64,000 bases of DNA. Origin: Streptomyces sp. RPA4-2 (GTDB lineage Bacteria; Actinomycetota; Actinomycetes; Streptomycetales; Streptomycetaceae). Location: positions 2,232,001 through 2,296,000 of the forward strand of contig NZ_CP050975.2 of assembly GCF_012273515.2 (NCBI RefSeq). The letters run 5' to 3'. Of this stretch, positions 18,999 through 26,837 are shown one piece after another (the first letter of the stretch is position 1; every line of letters begins with the position of its first letter). The position numbers and the translations under genes are program-made. The notes under the pieces were generated by a model that was not told the DNA's origin, did not search any database, and saw only the letters and a list, made by a program, of their open reading frames with translations.

Positions 18999-19420
18999 CC
19001 AACCCCCCGGCGCGGCGCACCGTTCTCGGCACGGGCGCGGCCGCCGCCCTGCTCGTGGGGTGCAGCAAATACGGGGACAGCGGGGGCAGTTCGCAGGCGC
19101 CCGCCTCACCGCCCGCGTCCGGCGCGGCCGGCGGCGCCGAGCTCGCCACCAAGAGCGACATCCCGGTCGGCGGGGGCAAGATCTTCAAGGACCGCAAGAT
19201 CGTGGTCACCCAGCCCACGAAGGACGAGTTCAAGGCCTTCTCGGCGGTCTGCACCCATCAGGGCTGCACCGTGAGCACCGTCGCCAACGGCACGATCGAC
19301 TGCCCCTGCCACGGCAGCAAGTACCGCATCACCGACGCCTCGGTGGTGGCGGGCCCCGCTCCGAGGCCCCTGCCCGCCGAGCGGATCACCGTGGAGGGAA
19401 ACTCGATTCGCCTGGCCTGA
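18995..19420 (+). CDS. Rieske (2Fe-2S) protein, Tat-type lipoprotein
   Basis: 141 residues. The N terminus has a twin-arginine (PARRTVLG) and a lipobox-like LLVGC (Cys about 23), so a Tat-exported lipoprotein is likely. The Rieske domain has CTHQGC (C86, H88) and CPCHGS (C103, H106) as cluster ligands, with C91 and C105 positioned for the stabilising disulfide. The pattern is complete, so the cluster should form. It is coupled to the DUF6529-like gene by a 4-nt overlap. The physiological electron donor and acceptor are unknown; it is not the bc1-complex subunit, which lies with qcr genes. Confidence 0.92.
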   Translation: MTNPPARRTVLGTGAAAALLVGCSKYGDSGGSSQAPASPPASGAAGGAELATKSDIPVGGGKIFKDRKIVVTQPTKDEFKAFSAVCTHQGCTVSTVANGTIDCPCHGSKYRITDASVVAGPAPRPLPAERITVEGNSIRLA

Positions 19421-19442
19421 ACCACCCCGTAGGCTCCCGGAC

Positions 19443-20207
19443 ATGCGATCCGAGGCCCTGGTGCGCGACCACACGATCTACTCCTGCGTGATGGGGTCGC
19501 GCGCCTTCGGCCTGGCCACCGACGACAGCGACACGGACCGCCGGGGCGTGTTCCTCGCCCCGGCCCCCCTGTTCTGGCGCTTCGAGAAGCCGCCGACACA
19601 CGTCGAGGGCCCGGCCGAGGAGCAGTTCAGCTGGGAGCTGGAGCGGTTCTGCGTCCTCGCGCTGCGCGCCAATCCGAACATCCTGGAGTGCCTCCACTCC
19701 CCCCTCGTCGAGTACGCCGACGACACGGGCCGCGCGCTGCTCGCCCTGCGCGAGGCCTTCCTCTCCCGCCGGGTCCACGAGACGTTCGCCCGCTACGCGC
19801 AGGGCCAGCGCAAGAAGCTGGAAGCCGACGTCCGCCGGTACGGCGCCCCACGCTGGAAGCACGCGATGCACCTGCTCCGCCTCCTCATGTCCTCCCGCGA
19901 CCTGCTGCGCACCGGCGCCCTGACCCTCGACGTCGGCGAGCAGCGCGAACCGCTGCTCGCCGTCAAGCGGGGCGAGGTCCCGTGGAGCCGGGTGGAGGCG
20001 TGGATGAGCCGCCTGGCCGCGGAGACCGACGAGGCCGACGCGCGCAGTCCGCTGCCGGCCGAGCCGGACCACGCCCGCGTCGAGGACTTCCTGGTCGGTG
20101 CGCGCCGCGCCTCAGCCCGTCGCGCCGACCCCGGCGTCCGCCAGACGCACCCGGACGACGAGCGCGTGCAGGGCGTCGTGCACGGACGGGGCGTCCGGCA
20201 GCGCTGA
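19443..20207 (+). CDS. RlaP-type (DNA polymerase beta-like) nucleotidyltransferase A
   Basis: 254 residues. The catalytic core of the polymerase-beta superfamily is intact: GSRAFGLATDDSDTDRRG (about 18-35), i.e. GS followed by the D-x-D metal pair. A helical region follows (WELERFCVLALRANPNILECL; KHAMHLLRLL). It matches the family known as RlaP / 'RNA repair pathway DNA polymerase beta'. The last 30 or so residues are Arg/Asp-rich, unlike the family, and read into the antisense of the next gene (96-nt overlap). Its stop may therefore have been lost. It may add or remove nucleotides at RNA ends; substrate unknown. Confidence 0.8.
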   Translation: MRSEALVRDHTIYSCVMGSRAFGLATDDSDTDRRGVFLAPAPLFWRFEKPPTHVEGPAEEQFSWELERFCVLALRANPNILECLHSPLVEYADDTGRALLALREAFLSRRVHETFARYAQGQRKKLEADVRRYGAPRWKHAMHLLRLLMSSRDLLRTGALTLDVGEQREPLLAVKRGEVPWSRVEAWMSRLAAETDEADARSPLPAEPDHARVEDFLVGARRASARRADPGVRQTHPDDERVQGVVHGRGVRQR

Positions 20208-20885
20208 GGCCTGCTGGGCCGCGTCCAGCAGGGCGTGCAGCCGCGCCACGTCGTCCGCCACCCACGCGTGGTCGACGTCCGCGGCCCCGTGCTCCCGCTC
20301 CGTCTTCGCCGCCATCAGATCCGGCAGGTACGAGGGAGCGCCCGCCTCCTCGACGAGCGCGCGCAGATCGGCCTGCACCTCGCCGCTGCGCATCAGGTGG
20401 ATGCCGGTGAGCAGCACCCGGAACGTGTAGAGCAGCGGCTTGAGTTCACCGGTCTTCCCGAAGAGCCGCCACTGCGTCGTGGCGAACCCCCGGTAGTGGT
20501 GGGCGTGATGACGGGTGAGAGTCCCCGGCGCGAGCGAGACCAGCTCGCGGTGGGCCTCACCGGTGTGCACGACCAGGGGCGAGAGCAGCTGCTCCAGCAC
20601 GTAGCCGTTGCGCCGCAGCATCAGGCGTACGAACTTGCGCAGGTCGTGGGTGACGAGGTCCATCTCGACACCGTCCCGGTCCCACATCCGCGACCGGGTC
20701 TCCTCCGGTTCGCGCAGCCCGACCAGCTCGGCCGTCGGCAGCAGGTGAACGCCCCGCAGGTCGACGTCGGAGTCGCGCGAGGGGAAGCCGTACAGGTGTG
20801 CCCCGGAGATGGTGGCGAACAGCACCGGGTCGGGCTGCTCGGCCACCACCCCCGAGAGGTCGATGTCCAGGACGTCGTCGATCAT
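20112..20885 (-). CDS. RlaP-type nucleotidyltransferase B
   Basis: 257 residues, a second member of the same family as its convergent neighbour. The core is GAHLYGFPSRDSDVDLRG (about 28-45), with the D-x-D pair conserved, then EMDLVTHDLRKFVRLMLRRNGYVLEQLLSPLVV and a helical C-terminal part (LKPLLYTFRVLLTGIHLMRSG). It begins 3 nt after the ADP-ribosylglycohydrolase stop, so it is the third gene of the NUDIX-ARH-RlaP operon. The catalytic Gly-Ser of member A is Gly-Ala here. Having both members side by side suggests they may form a heterodimer or act in sequence. Confidence 0.82.
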   Translation of the reverse strand: MIDDVLDIDLSGVVAEQPDPVLFATISGAHLYGFPSRDSDVDLRGVHLLPTAELVGLREPEETRSRMWDRDGVEMDLVTHDLRKFVRLMLRRNGYVLEQLLSPLVVHTGEAHRELVSLAPGTLTRHHAHHYRGFATTQWRLFGKTGELKPLLYTFRVLLTGIHLMRSGEVQADLRALVEEAGAPSYLPDLMAAKTEREHGAADVDHAWVADDVARLHALLDAAQQASALPDAPSVHDALHALVVRVRLADAGVGATG

Positions 20886-20888
20886 CGG

Positions 20889-21914
20889 TCAAGCATCCCA
20901 GAGCGCCCCCAGCGACATGAGGTCGCTCTGGTATTCGATGCGGTCGGCCCACTCGGTCGGCCAGACGTCCGAGCCGTGGTGGGCACCCGCGAACGCGCCC
21001 GTCAGGCAGGCGATGGAGTCGGAGTCGCCGGAGGTGCAGGCCGCCCGGCGCAGCGCGGTGACGGGCTCGTCGACGAAGAGCAGGAAGCAGAGCAGGCCGG
21101 TGGTGAGCGCCTCCTCGGCGATCCAGCCCGCTCCGGTGGCGAGGCAGGGGTCGGTCTCGGGAGAGGGGGCGCGCAGGGCGTCCCTGAGCCGGTCCAGCGC
21201 GCCCAGGCACTCGTCCCAGCCGCGCTGGATGAAGTGCTCCGGCGTGGGGTCCTGGCTGCGGGTCCACAGGTCGCCGAGCCAACGGGAGTGGTACTGGCCG
21301 CGGTTCTCCTCGGCGTACGCGCGCAGCAGCCCGACCAGTTCCGCGGGCTCGGCACCCTGTACGAGGAGCCGGACGGCGTGGGCGGTGAGGTCGGAGGCGG
21401 CGAGCGCGGTGGGATGTCCGTGGGTGAGCGCCGCCTGCAACTGCGCCGCGCCCGCCCGCTGTTCGTCGCTCAGTCCCTGTACGAGACCCACCGGCGCCAC
21501 CCGCATGTTGGCGCCGCATCCCTTGGAGCCGATCTGGCTGGCGTCCTGCCAGGGGCGGCTCTCGTCCTTCAGGAGGTTGCAGGCGACCAGGCAGGTGCGG
21601 CCGGGCGCGCGGTTGTTGTCCGGCGACAGGTACCAGTCCACGAACTCCTCGCGCACCGGCCGTTCCATCCGCAGCGGTCCGAGCAGACCGCGGTCCATGG
21701 CCGTGCGCAGGCCCCGCCCCAGCGCCAGTGTCATCTGGGTGTCGTCGGTGACGATCGCGGGCCTGGGCAGTGCCATCTCCCGCCAGGGGCCGCACTTGGC
21801 GAGGATCGCCGGTATGTCGTTGAACTCGGTCGGGAATCCCAGCGCGTCGCCGAGGGCGAGGCCCAGCAGGGACCCGGTGGCGGCGTGCTTCGCGAGCGTC
21901 GGGGTGGTGGTCAT
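20889..21914 (-). CDS. ADP-ribosylglycohydrolase family protein
   Basis: About 341 residues of the DraG/ARH fold. Metal-binding motifs are present: IVTDDTQMTLALGRGL (about 55-70, the DDT pair) and CTSGDSDSIACLTGAFAGA (about 295-313, the GDSDS pair), which hold the two Mg ions. Enzymes of this family remove ADP-ribose from proteins, DNA or RNA, or cleave O-acetyl-ADP-ribose. The ATG overlaps the NUDIX stop by 1 nt (TGATG), so translation is coupled. With an NrtR-like sensor upstream and RlaP genes downstream, its product ADP-ribose could be the signal or the waste handled by this operon. Confidence 0.9.
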   Translation of the reverse strand: MTTTPTLAKHAATGSLLGLALGDALGFPTEFNDIPAILAKCGPWREMALPRPAIVTDDTQMTLALGRGLRTAMDRGLLGPLRMERPVREEFVDWYLSPDNNRAPGRTCLVACNLLKDESRPWQDASQIGSKGCGANMRVAPVGLVQGLSDEQRAGAAQLQAALTHGHPTALAASDLTAHAVRLLVQGAEPAELVGLLRAYAEENRGQYHSRWLGDLWTRSQDPTPEHFIQRGWDECLGALDRLRDALRAPSPETDPCLATGAGWIAEEALTTGLLCFLLFVDEPVTALRRAACTSGDSDSIACLTGAFAGAHHGSDVWPTEWADRIEYQSDLMSLGALWDA

Positions 21915-22663
21915 CAGGGCCGTCCTTCCGAAGGGGGACGCAACAGGGGCGGATGCAGGGCGGTGGCGCCGCCCGCGCGGTAGAGCGCGGCGGGTTTGCC
22001 GCGGCCTCCGGTGAGGCGAGCGGCCCCGGGAACCGGTTCGACGAAGCCCGGCGTGGCGAGGACCTTGCGCCGGAAGTTGGGCCGGTCGAGCTCGGTGCCC
22101 CACACCGTCTCGTAGACCCGCTGCAACTCGCCGAGGGTGAACTCGGGCGGGCAGAAGGAGGTGGCGAGACAGGTGTACTCGAGCTTGGCGCCGACGCGTT
22201 CGTGGGCGTCGGCGAGGATGCGGTCGTGGTCGAAGGCGAGCGGGCCGGGTGTGCGGTACGGCTGCCACCGGGCCTGCGCCGCGTCGCCGCCGCCGTGCGG
22301 CTCGGGAGGGTCGGGGAGCAGCGCGGCGAACGCGACGGAGACGACCCGCATCCTCGGGTCGCGGTCGGGGTCGCTGTAGGTCCGCAACTGCTCCAGGTGC
22401 AGGCGCGAGACGTCCGACAGACCGGTCTCCTCGGCGAGTTCGCGCCGGGCGGCCGTCTCCGCGGACTCGGCCGGCAGCACGAACCCGCCGGGCAGCGCCC
22501 AGTGGCCCGCGTACGGCTCCTGCCCCCGCTCGACGAGCAGCACCTCCAGCACGTCTGCGCGGATCGTCAGGACGGCCAGGTCCACGGTCACGGCGAAGGG
22601 TTCGAACGCGTACTTGTCGTAGCCCTCGGGCGCACTGCCGCCGGACGAGCGGTCCTGCCGCAC
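21914..22663 (-). CDS. NrtR-like NUDIX regulator (NUDIX + winged helix)
   Basis: About 249 residues from GTG 22663 (starts up to 22729 are possible). The NUDIX domain has an intact box, GFVLPAESAETAARRELAEE followed by TGL, so it may still hydrolyse its ligand. The C-terminal part (about 150-215, with TSFCPPEFTLGELQRVYETVWG and NFRRKVLATPGFVEPV) is the winged-helix domain of NrtR-type regulators. Characterised NrtR proteins repress NAD-metabolism genes and release DNA on binding ADP-ribose. It heads the operon with ADP-ribosylglycohydrolase and RlaP-B. A perfect 6-5-6 palindrome lies 113 nt upstream. Confidence 0.85.
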   Translation of the reverse strand: MRQDRSSGGSAPEGYDKYAFEPFAVTVDLAVLTIRADVLEVLLVERGQEPYAGHWALPGGFVLPAESAETAARRELAEETGLSDVSRLHLEQLRTYSDPDRDPRMRVVSVAFAALLPDPPEPHGGGDAAQARWQPYRTPGPLAFDHDRILADAHERVGAKLEYTCLATSFCPPEFTLGELQRVYETVWGTELDRPNFRRKVLATPGFVEPVPGAARLTGGRGKPAALYRAGGATALHPPLLRPPSEGRP

Positions 22664-22775
22664 GCGCACACCCACCCGGATCCGCCTCCACGTCCGCACG
22701 GCTCGCGGCCGACCCGATCGAGGGATCACCGGGAGCGGGGATCACCACGGGAGGTCGTCGGCGCGGCCATGAGTA

Positions 22776-22792
22776 ATAGTCACTGAGACTAT
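22776..22792. promoter_or_regulatory. Palindromic operator candidate of the NrtR-like regulator
   Basis: ATAGTC (22776-22781), five spacer bases, GACTAT (22787-22792): a perfect inverted repeat in an AT-rich patch that also looks promoter-like on the minus strand. Its size and location upstream of the NUDIX operon fit an NrtR-type operator. Confidence 0.55.
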
Positions 22793-23120
22793 AAAGAGCG
22801 CGGGGGACGGCCACAACCCTCCGGACGCCGGAACCCCGCCCGTTCCGAGCCGGACGCACGACGGCGCGCGTCCGCGACGTCGCCGTGGCGGTCCCTGGGG
22901 CCCCGCTGACGGCCGTGGAGCCGGGGGATGAGGAATGGTGGCCGCGCGCCTCTCCGGAGCCGTGAGGGCGACCACAGCCGCGCCCGCACGGCCGCCGGAC
23001 CGCTGCCCGGCGGCGGAAACGCGTCGGCCGGCCCCGGGGCACTCCCGGGACCGGCCGAAACGACGGAGATCGCGAACGAAGGGTGTCGCGAACCGGCGGG
23101 TGTCGCGAACGACGGACGCT
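22793..23120. other. Intergenic region with TCGCGAAC direct repeats
   Basis: No gene was found between the NUDIX operon promoter and rluB. Near its end, TCGCGAAC occurs three times (from 23070, 23086 and 23103) at 16-17-nt spacing, immediately downstream of rluB on the minus strand. These could form part of its 3' end or a binding array. Confidence 0.45.
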
Positions 23121-24319
23121 CTAGAGGTCGACCTCGTTCATGAGCATGCCGACCTCGGTGTTCGACAGTCGGCGCAGCCAGCCCGACTTCTGGTCGCCGA
23201 GGGTGATCGGGCCGAAGGCGACGCGTACGAGCTTGTCCACCGGGAAGCCGGCCTCGGCGAGCATGCGGCGCACGATGTGCTTGCGGCCCTCGTGGAGGGT
23301 CACCTCGACCAGGTAGTTCTTGCCGGTCTGCTCGACGACGCGGAAGTGGTCCGCCTTCGCGTACCCGTCCTCCAGCTGGATGCCGTCCTTGAGCCGCTTG
23401 CCCAGGTCACGCGGGATCGGGCCGACGATGTGCGCGAGGTAGACCTTCTTCACGCCGTACTTCGGGTGGGTCAGCCGGTGCGCCAGCTCGCCGTGGTTGG
23501 TGAGCAGGATGACGCCCTCGGTCTCGGTGTCGAGCCGCCCGACGTGGAAGAGCCGCGTCTCGCGGTTCGTCACGTAGTCCCCGAGGCACTGCCGGCCCTC
23601 GGTGTCCTCCATGGTGGAGACGACACCGGCGGGCTTGTTCAGCGAGAAGAACTGGTACGACTGCGTGGCGACGGTCAGACCGTCGACCCGGATCTCGTCC
23701 TTCTCGGGGTCGACGCGCAGCCCCTGTTCGGTGACGATCTGGCCGTTGACCTCGACCCGGGCCTGCTCGACGAGCTCCTCACAGGCACGACGGGAGCCGT
23801 AGCCCGCCCGCGCGAGAACCTTCTGCAGACGCTCGCCCTCCTGCTCGGCGCCCGGGAAGGTCTTGGGCAGCTTGACCTCGGGCTTGCCCGCGTACCGGTC
23901 CCGGTTGCGCTCCTCGGCCCGCGTCTCGTACTCACGGGAGCGCGCGGGCTCCGTACGGCCGCCGCGCTGCTGGCCCTGCTTGGGGCCGCCCTTGGCGCCG
24001 CCGCGGGCCGCGTTGCCGCGCCCGGACTTCGGTCCCTCGTGGGTGGCGCCGGGGCCTACGTCGTAGCGGCGCTCCTCGGGACGGGGCTTGCTTAAGCGCG
24101 CTTCGGCCTGTCGTCGCCGCTCCCTCCGCCGCTCCGGGGCTGGGAGCCGCCCCCGCCGCTCCTCGACTGGGAACCGCCCCCGCCACTCCGGGGCTGAGAG
24201 CCGCCTCCGCCGCTCCGGGGCTGGGGACCGCCCCCGCCACTCCGGGGCTGAGAGCCGCCCCCGCCGGTCCCCCGGGGGTTGCCGCGTCCGCTGTTCCTGC
24301 CACTGCCACTGCTTCGCAT
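23121..24319 (-). CDS. Large-subunit rRNA pseudouridine synthase RluB-like, apparent frameshift
   Basis: S4 domain (LQKVLARAGYGSRRACEELV) followed by a pseudouridine synthase domain, with the catalytic-type Asp in HVGRLDTETEGVILLTNHGELAHRL; C-terminal motifs (LHEGRKHIVRRMLAEAGFPVDKLVR) are intact. The RluB/RluF family modifies a uridine near the 23S peptidyl-transferase region. The natural start is ATG 24319, overlapping the scpB stop (TGATG), and reads MRSSGSGRNSGRGNPRG then five Gly-rich GGGGSQPRS units. That frame hits TAA at 24094-24092, while the conserved part (from SKPRPEERRYDVGPG) continues in another frame. One base added near 24093-24097 would join them. It is either a sequencing error or a real lesion; translation might also start internally. 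Confidence 0.82.
24119..24276. repeat. Tandem repeat (27-nt units) encoding GGGGSQPRS
   Basis: Five near-identical 27-nt units in the 5' part of the rluB-like gene, encoding a flexible Gly/Ser/Arg/Gln linker on the minus strand. Such units readily expand and contract, and the apparent frameshift lies just beyond the array. Confidence 0.7.
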
Positions 24320-24975
24320 CAAAGTTCCGTCGTCGTCGTGTCGTCTGCATCTGCGTCCGGTGCATCCGGATGGAACGACGGGACCCCTTCCAGCGTCTCG
24401 GCTTCGATCGCGTCCGCCTCGGGGAGGAAGGGCGCGAGCTCCGGGAGCTCGTCCAGACCGCGCAGGCCCATTCGCTCCAGGAAGTAGTTCGTCGTCGTGT
24501 ACAGGATCGCACCTGTTTCGGGTTCCGTGCCCGCCTCCTCGACCAGACCGCGCTGCAAGAGGGTGCGCATCACCCCGTCACAGTTCACTCCGCGGACCGC
24601 CGAGACCCTGGAACGGCTGACCGGCTGGCGGTACGCGACGACCGCCAGGGTCTCCAGCGCGGCCTGGGTGAGACGGGCCTGCTGGCCGTCCAGGACGAAG
24701 CGTTCCACGGCCGCCGCGTACGCGGGCCGGGAGTAGAAGCGCCAGCCGCCGGCGATGAGCCGGAGCTCGAAGCCGCGGCCCTGGACGGTGTACTCGTCGG
24801 CCAGCTCCCGCAGCGCGTCCCTGACCTGCCGTTTCGGCCGCTCGAGGATCTTCGCGAGGTGCTCCTCGGTCGCGGGTTCGTCCACGACCATGAGGACGGC
24901 CTCCAGGGCGGGCCGGAGATCGAGGTCGGCGACGGTGCCCTGGTCCGCCGGGATCCCGCTGGTCTGCTCGCTCAC
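24319..24975 (-). CDS. scpB: Segregation and condensation protein B
   Basis: 218 residues, a kleisin-associated subunit of the SMC-ScpA-ScpB condensin. It has tandem winged helices: the first around PALEAVLMVVDEPATEEHLAKIL and the second around LTQAALETLAVVAYRQPVSRSRVSAVRGVNCDGVMRTLLQRGLVEEAG. The acidic, Thr-rich tail (DADADDTTTTEL) is variable. The GTG start overlaps the scpA stop by 4 nt and its own stop overlaps the rluB start, so all three are translationally coupled. Confidence 0.96.
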   Translation of the reverse strand: MSEQTSGIPADQGTVADLDLRPALEAVLMVVDEPATEEHLAKILERPKRQVRDALRELADEYTVQGRGFELRLIAGGWRFYSRPAYAAAVERFVLDGQQARLTQAALETLAVVAYRQPVSRSRVSAVRGVNCDGVMRTLLQRGLVEEAGTEPETGAILYTTTNYFLERMGLRGLDELPELAPFLPEADAIEAETLEGVPSFHPDAPDADADDTTTTEL

Positions 24976-26249
24976 GCCTTCTCCTTCCTGGCGTCTTCCT
25001 TCGCTGTCGCTGTCTCGGGCGGCCGGTCGAATTCGTCCGTCACCCTGGGCTCCTCGGCACTGTCCCCACCCGTCCAGCGCACCAGCAGGTCCCCCAGCGC
25101 CTCCTCCTGGTCGAGGGCGACCGCCTTCTCCCGGTAGAGCTCCAGCAGGGCCAGGAAACGGGCCACGACGGTGAGGGTGTCGGTGGTGTCCGCGACGAGG
25201 TCGCGGAAGCTGGCTTCCCCGTGTTCGCGCAGCAGCGCCACCACGATCTCCGCCTGTTCCCGCACGCTGACCAGCGGGGCATGGATGTGGTCGACGTACA
25301 CCTGCGGCTTGGGCCTGGGCTGCATCGCCTTCACCGCGAGCCGGGCGAATCCCTCCGCCCCGATGCTGATGACGACCTCGGGCAGCAGTTCGGCGTGGTG
25401 GGGTTCGAGACCGACGGTACGGGGGTAGCGGCGGGCCTCCTCGTCGAGGCGGGCGTTGAAGATGTCCGCGATCCGTTTGTACGCGCGGTACTGCAGCAGC
25501 CGGGCGAAGAGGAGGTCCCGGGCCTCCAGCAGGGCCAGGTCGGCCTCGTCCTCGACCTCCGCGGCGGGCAGCAGCCGCGCGGCCTTGAGATCGAGCAGGG
25601 TCGCCGCGACGACCAGGAACTCGGTCGTCTGGTCGAGGTCCCAGTCCGGTCCCATGGCCCTGATGTGCGCCATGAACTCGTCGGTCACCCGTGACAGCGC
25701 CACTTCCGTGACGTCCATCTTGTGCTTCGAGATCAACTGGAGCAGCAGGTCGAAGGGGCCCTCGAAGTTGGCCAGCCGCACCTTGAAGACCCCGTCACCG
25801 GCTTCGGCTTCGGCTTCGGCTTCGGCTTCGGCTTCGGCTTCGGCTTCGGCTTCGGCTTCGGCTTCGGCTTCGGCTTCGGCTTCGGCGAGAATGCCCGGCT
25901 CGACGGCGGTCGTGGCTTCCGGACCGGCGGGCGACCCGGTCCCGGCGGGAGTTCCGAGTCCGGCGGATGCCCCAGGTGTGACCGACATCTCCGATCCGGC
26001 TCCGGCTTCCGGGCCGTCTGGAGCGGGAGAGGACTCCGAAGCGGGAGCGGACCCGGGGCCGTGATGCGGCGTCGGGCCGGTCGGCGGCTCGGGCTCCGCG
26101 GGAATCCCCGGCTCGGCGGACTCCTCGGCGGATTCGTCGGCCGGTTCCCCGGAGGGCGGTGCGGCGGGAGCCGGACCGGCCCCCGGTCCTCGGCCGAGCG
26201 CACGTCGGCGACCGGCGGAGCCGGCGGCGGGGGCGTCGTTCGAGGTCAT
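24972..26249 (-). CDS. scpA: Segregation and condensation protein A (kleisin) with Ala-Glu repeat
   Basis: 425 residues. The real kleisin part begins near 155: FKVRLANFEGPFDLLLQLISKHKMDVTEVAL is the N-terminal SMC-neck-binding region, and the C-terminal winged helix includes FRDLVADTTDTLTVVARFLALLELYREKAVAL. The N-terminal 150 residues are a disordered Pro/Ala/Glu/Ser extension, longer than in most bacteria. This ends in an alternating Ala-Glu run of about 30 residues made by a perfect GCTTCG hexanucleotide repeat (25801-25884 on the plus strand). The run is in-frame whatever the copy number. It lies 18 nt after the RHH-like gene and is coupled to scpB. Confidence 0.94.
   Translation of the reverse strand: MTSNDAPAAGSAGRRRALGRGPGAGPAPAAPPSGEPADESAEESAEPGIPAEPEPPTGPTPHHGPGSAPASESSPAPDGPEAGAGSEMSVTPGASAGLGTPAGTGSPAGPEATTAVEPGILAEAEAEAEAEAEAEAEAEAEAEAEAEAEAGDGVFKVRLANFEGPFDLLLQLISKHKMDVTEVALSRVTDEFMAHIRAMGPDWDLDQTTEFLVVAATLLDLKAARLLPAAEVEDEADLALLEARDLLFARLLQYRAYKRIADIFNARLDEEARRYPRTVGLEPHHAELLPEVVISIGAEGFARLAVKAMQPRPKPQVYVDHIHAPLVSVREQAEIVVALLREHGEASFRDLVADTTDTLTVVARFLALLELYREKAVALDQEEALGDLLVRWTGGDSAEEPRVTDEFDRPPETATAKEDARKEKA
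25801..25884. repeat. Hexanucleotide microsatellite (GCTTCG)14 inside scpA
   Basis: Fourteen perfect copies of GCTTCG, with partial copies at each edge. The minus strand encodes the Ala-Glu run of ScpA. Copy-number changes in multiples of six bases would lengthen or shorten the linker without breaking the frame. Confidence 0.95.
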
Positions 26250-26267
26250 AGCCGTCGCAGGCTACCG

Positions 26268-26837
26268 CTACCGCCCGCGGAGCCGTCGTACGAGAATGCT
26301 CGCGTCCCCACGGGATTCGAGATCGGCGAGCACGACCGCGACCGCCTCGCGGACGATCCGCCCGCGGTCGACCGCGAGCCCGTGCTCCCCGCGCAGCACC
26401 AGACGGGCGTGTTCGAGGTCCATGAGCTCCTCGGCGGACACGTACACCGTGATCTTCTCGTCGTGCCGCTCCCGCCCGCTGGGCCGCCGGTTGGCGGCGC
26501 GCTGACGCTTGCGGGACTGCTGCTGGGCGGCGGCGGAACCGCTGCCAGAACCTTCCTGCGTCGCCTGGCGCCGCGCCGAACGCTCCGGAGCCGTGCCCCG
26601 GCTGCGCGACTCCCCCGTGTCGGCGTCGGAGCCGGCCGCGACGTGTTCGTCGCCCTCGCCGTCGCCGCCCTGCACGGGCACCGAATGCGGCGCGTCCTCC
26701 GCCGAGGCGGCCGGATCGCTCTCGCCGGCCGGAGCCGGCACCCGGGCCTCACCGTTGGTCCGGCGAGTGGGAGTGGAGGACTGGAGTGCCATGCCCCCGG
26801 TGGTGCGGAACAGTTCGTCGGCCCCCGGCAGACTCAC
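26268..26837 (-). CDS. Hypothetical ParA-partner-like protein, small DNA-binding-type C terminus
   Basis: About 189 residues from GTG 26837, overlapping the parA stop by 4 nt (GTGA). Residues 1-120 are disordered (Ser/Ala/Gly/Glu/Arg-rich, ending in a basic QQQSRKRQRAANRRPSGRER). The last 65 or so fold as a small helical domain: KITVYVSAEELMDLEHARLVLRGEHGLAVDRGRIVREAVAVVLADLESRG. This resembles a ribbon-helix-helix. Its tight coupling to an orphan ParA suggests an adaptor or DNA-binding partner. The exact role is unknown. Confidence 0.75.
   Translation of the reverse strand: MSLPGADELFRTTGGMALQSSTPTRRTNGEARVPAPAGESDPAASAEDAPHSVPVQGGDGEGDEHVAAGSDADTGESRSRGTAPERSARRQATQEGSGSGSAAAQQQSRKRQRAANRRPSGRERHDEKITVYVSAEELMDLEHARLVLRGEHGLAVDRGRIVREAVAVVLADLESRGDASILVRRLRGR

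Noticed and set aside
24085..24110. Programmed ribosomal frameshift in the rluB-like gene
   Set aside because: No slippery heptamer or downstream stem-loop at the junction; a one-base error or mutation is simpler.
23121..24512. Taking the 463-residue frame start at 24512 for rluB
   Set aside because: That start lies inside scpB and gives a repetitive Arg-rich N terminus; the coupled ATG at 24319 fits the genome arrangement.
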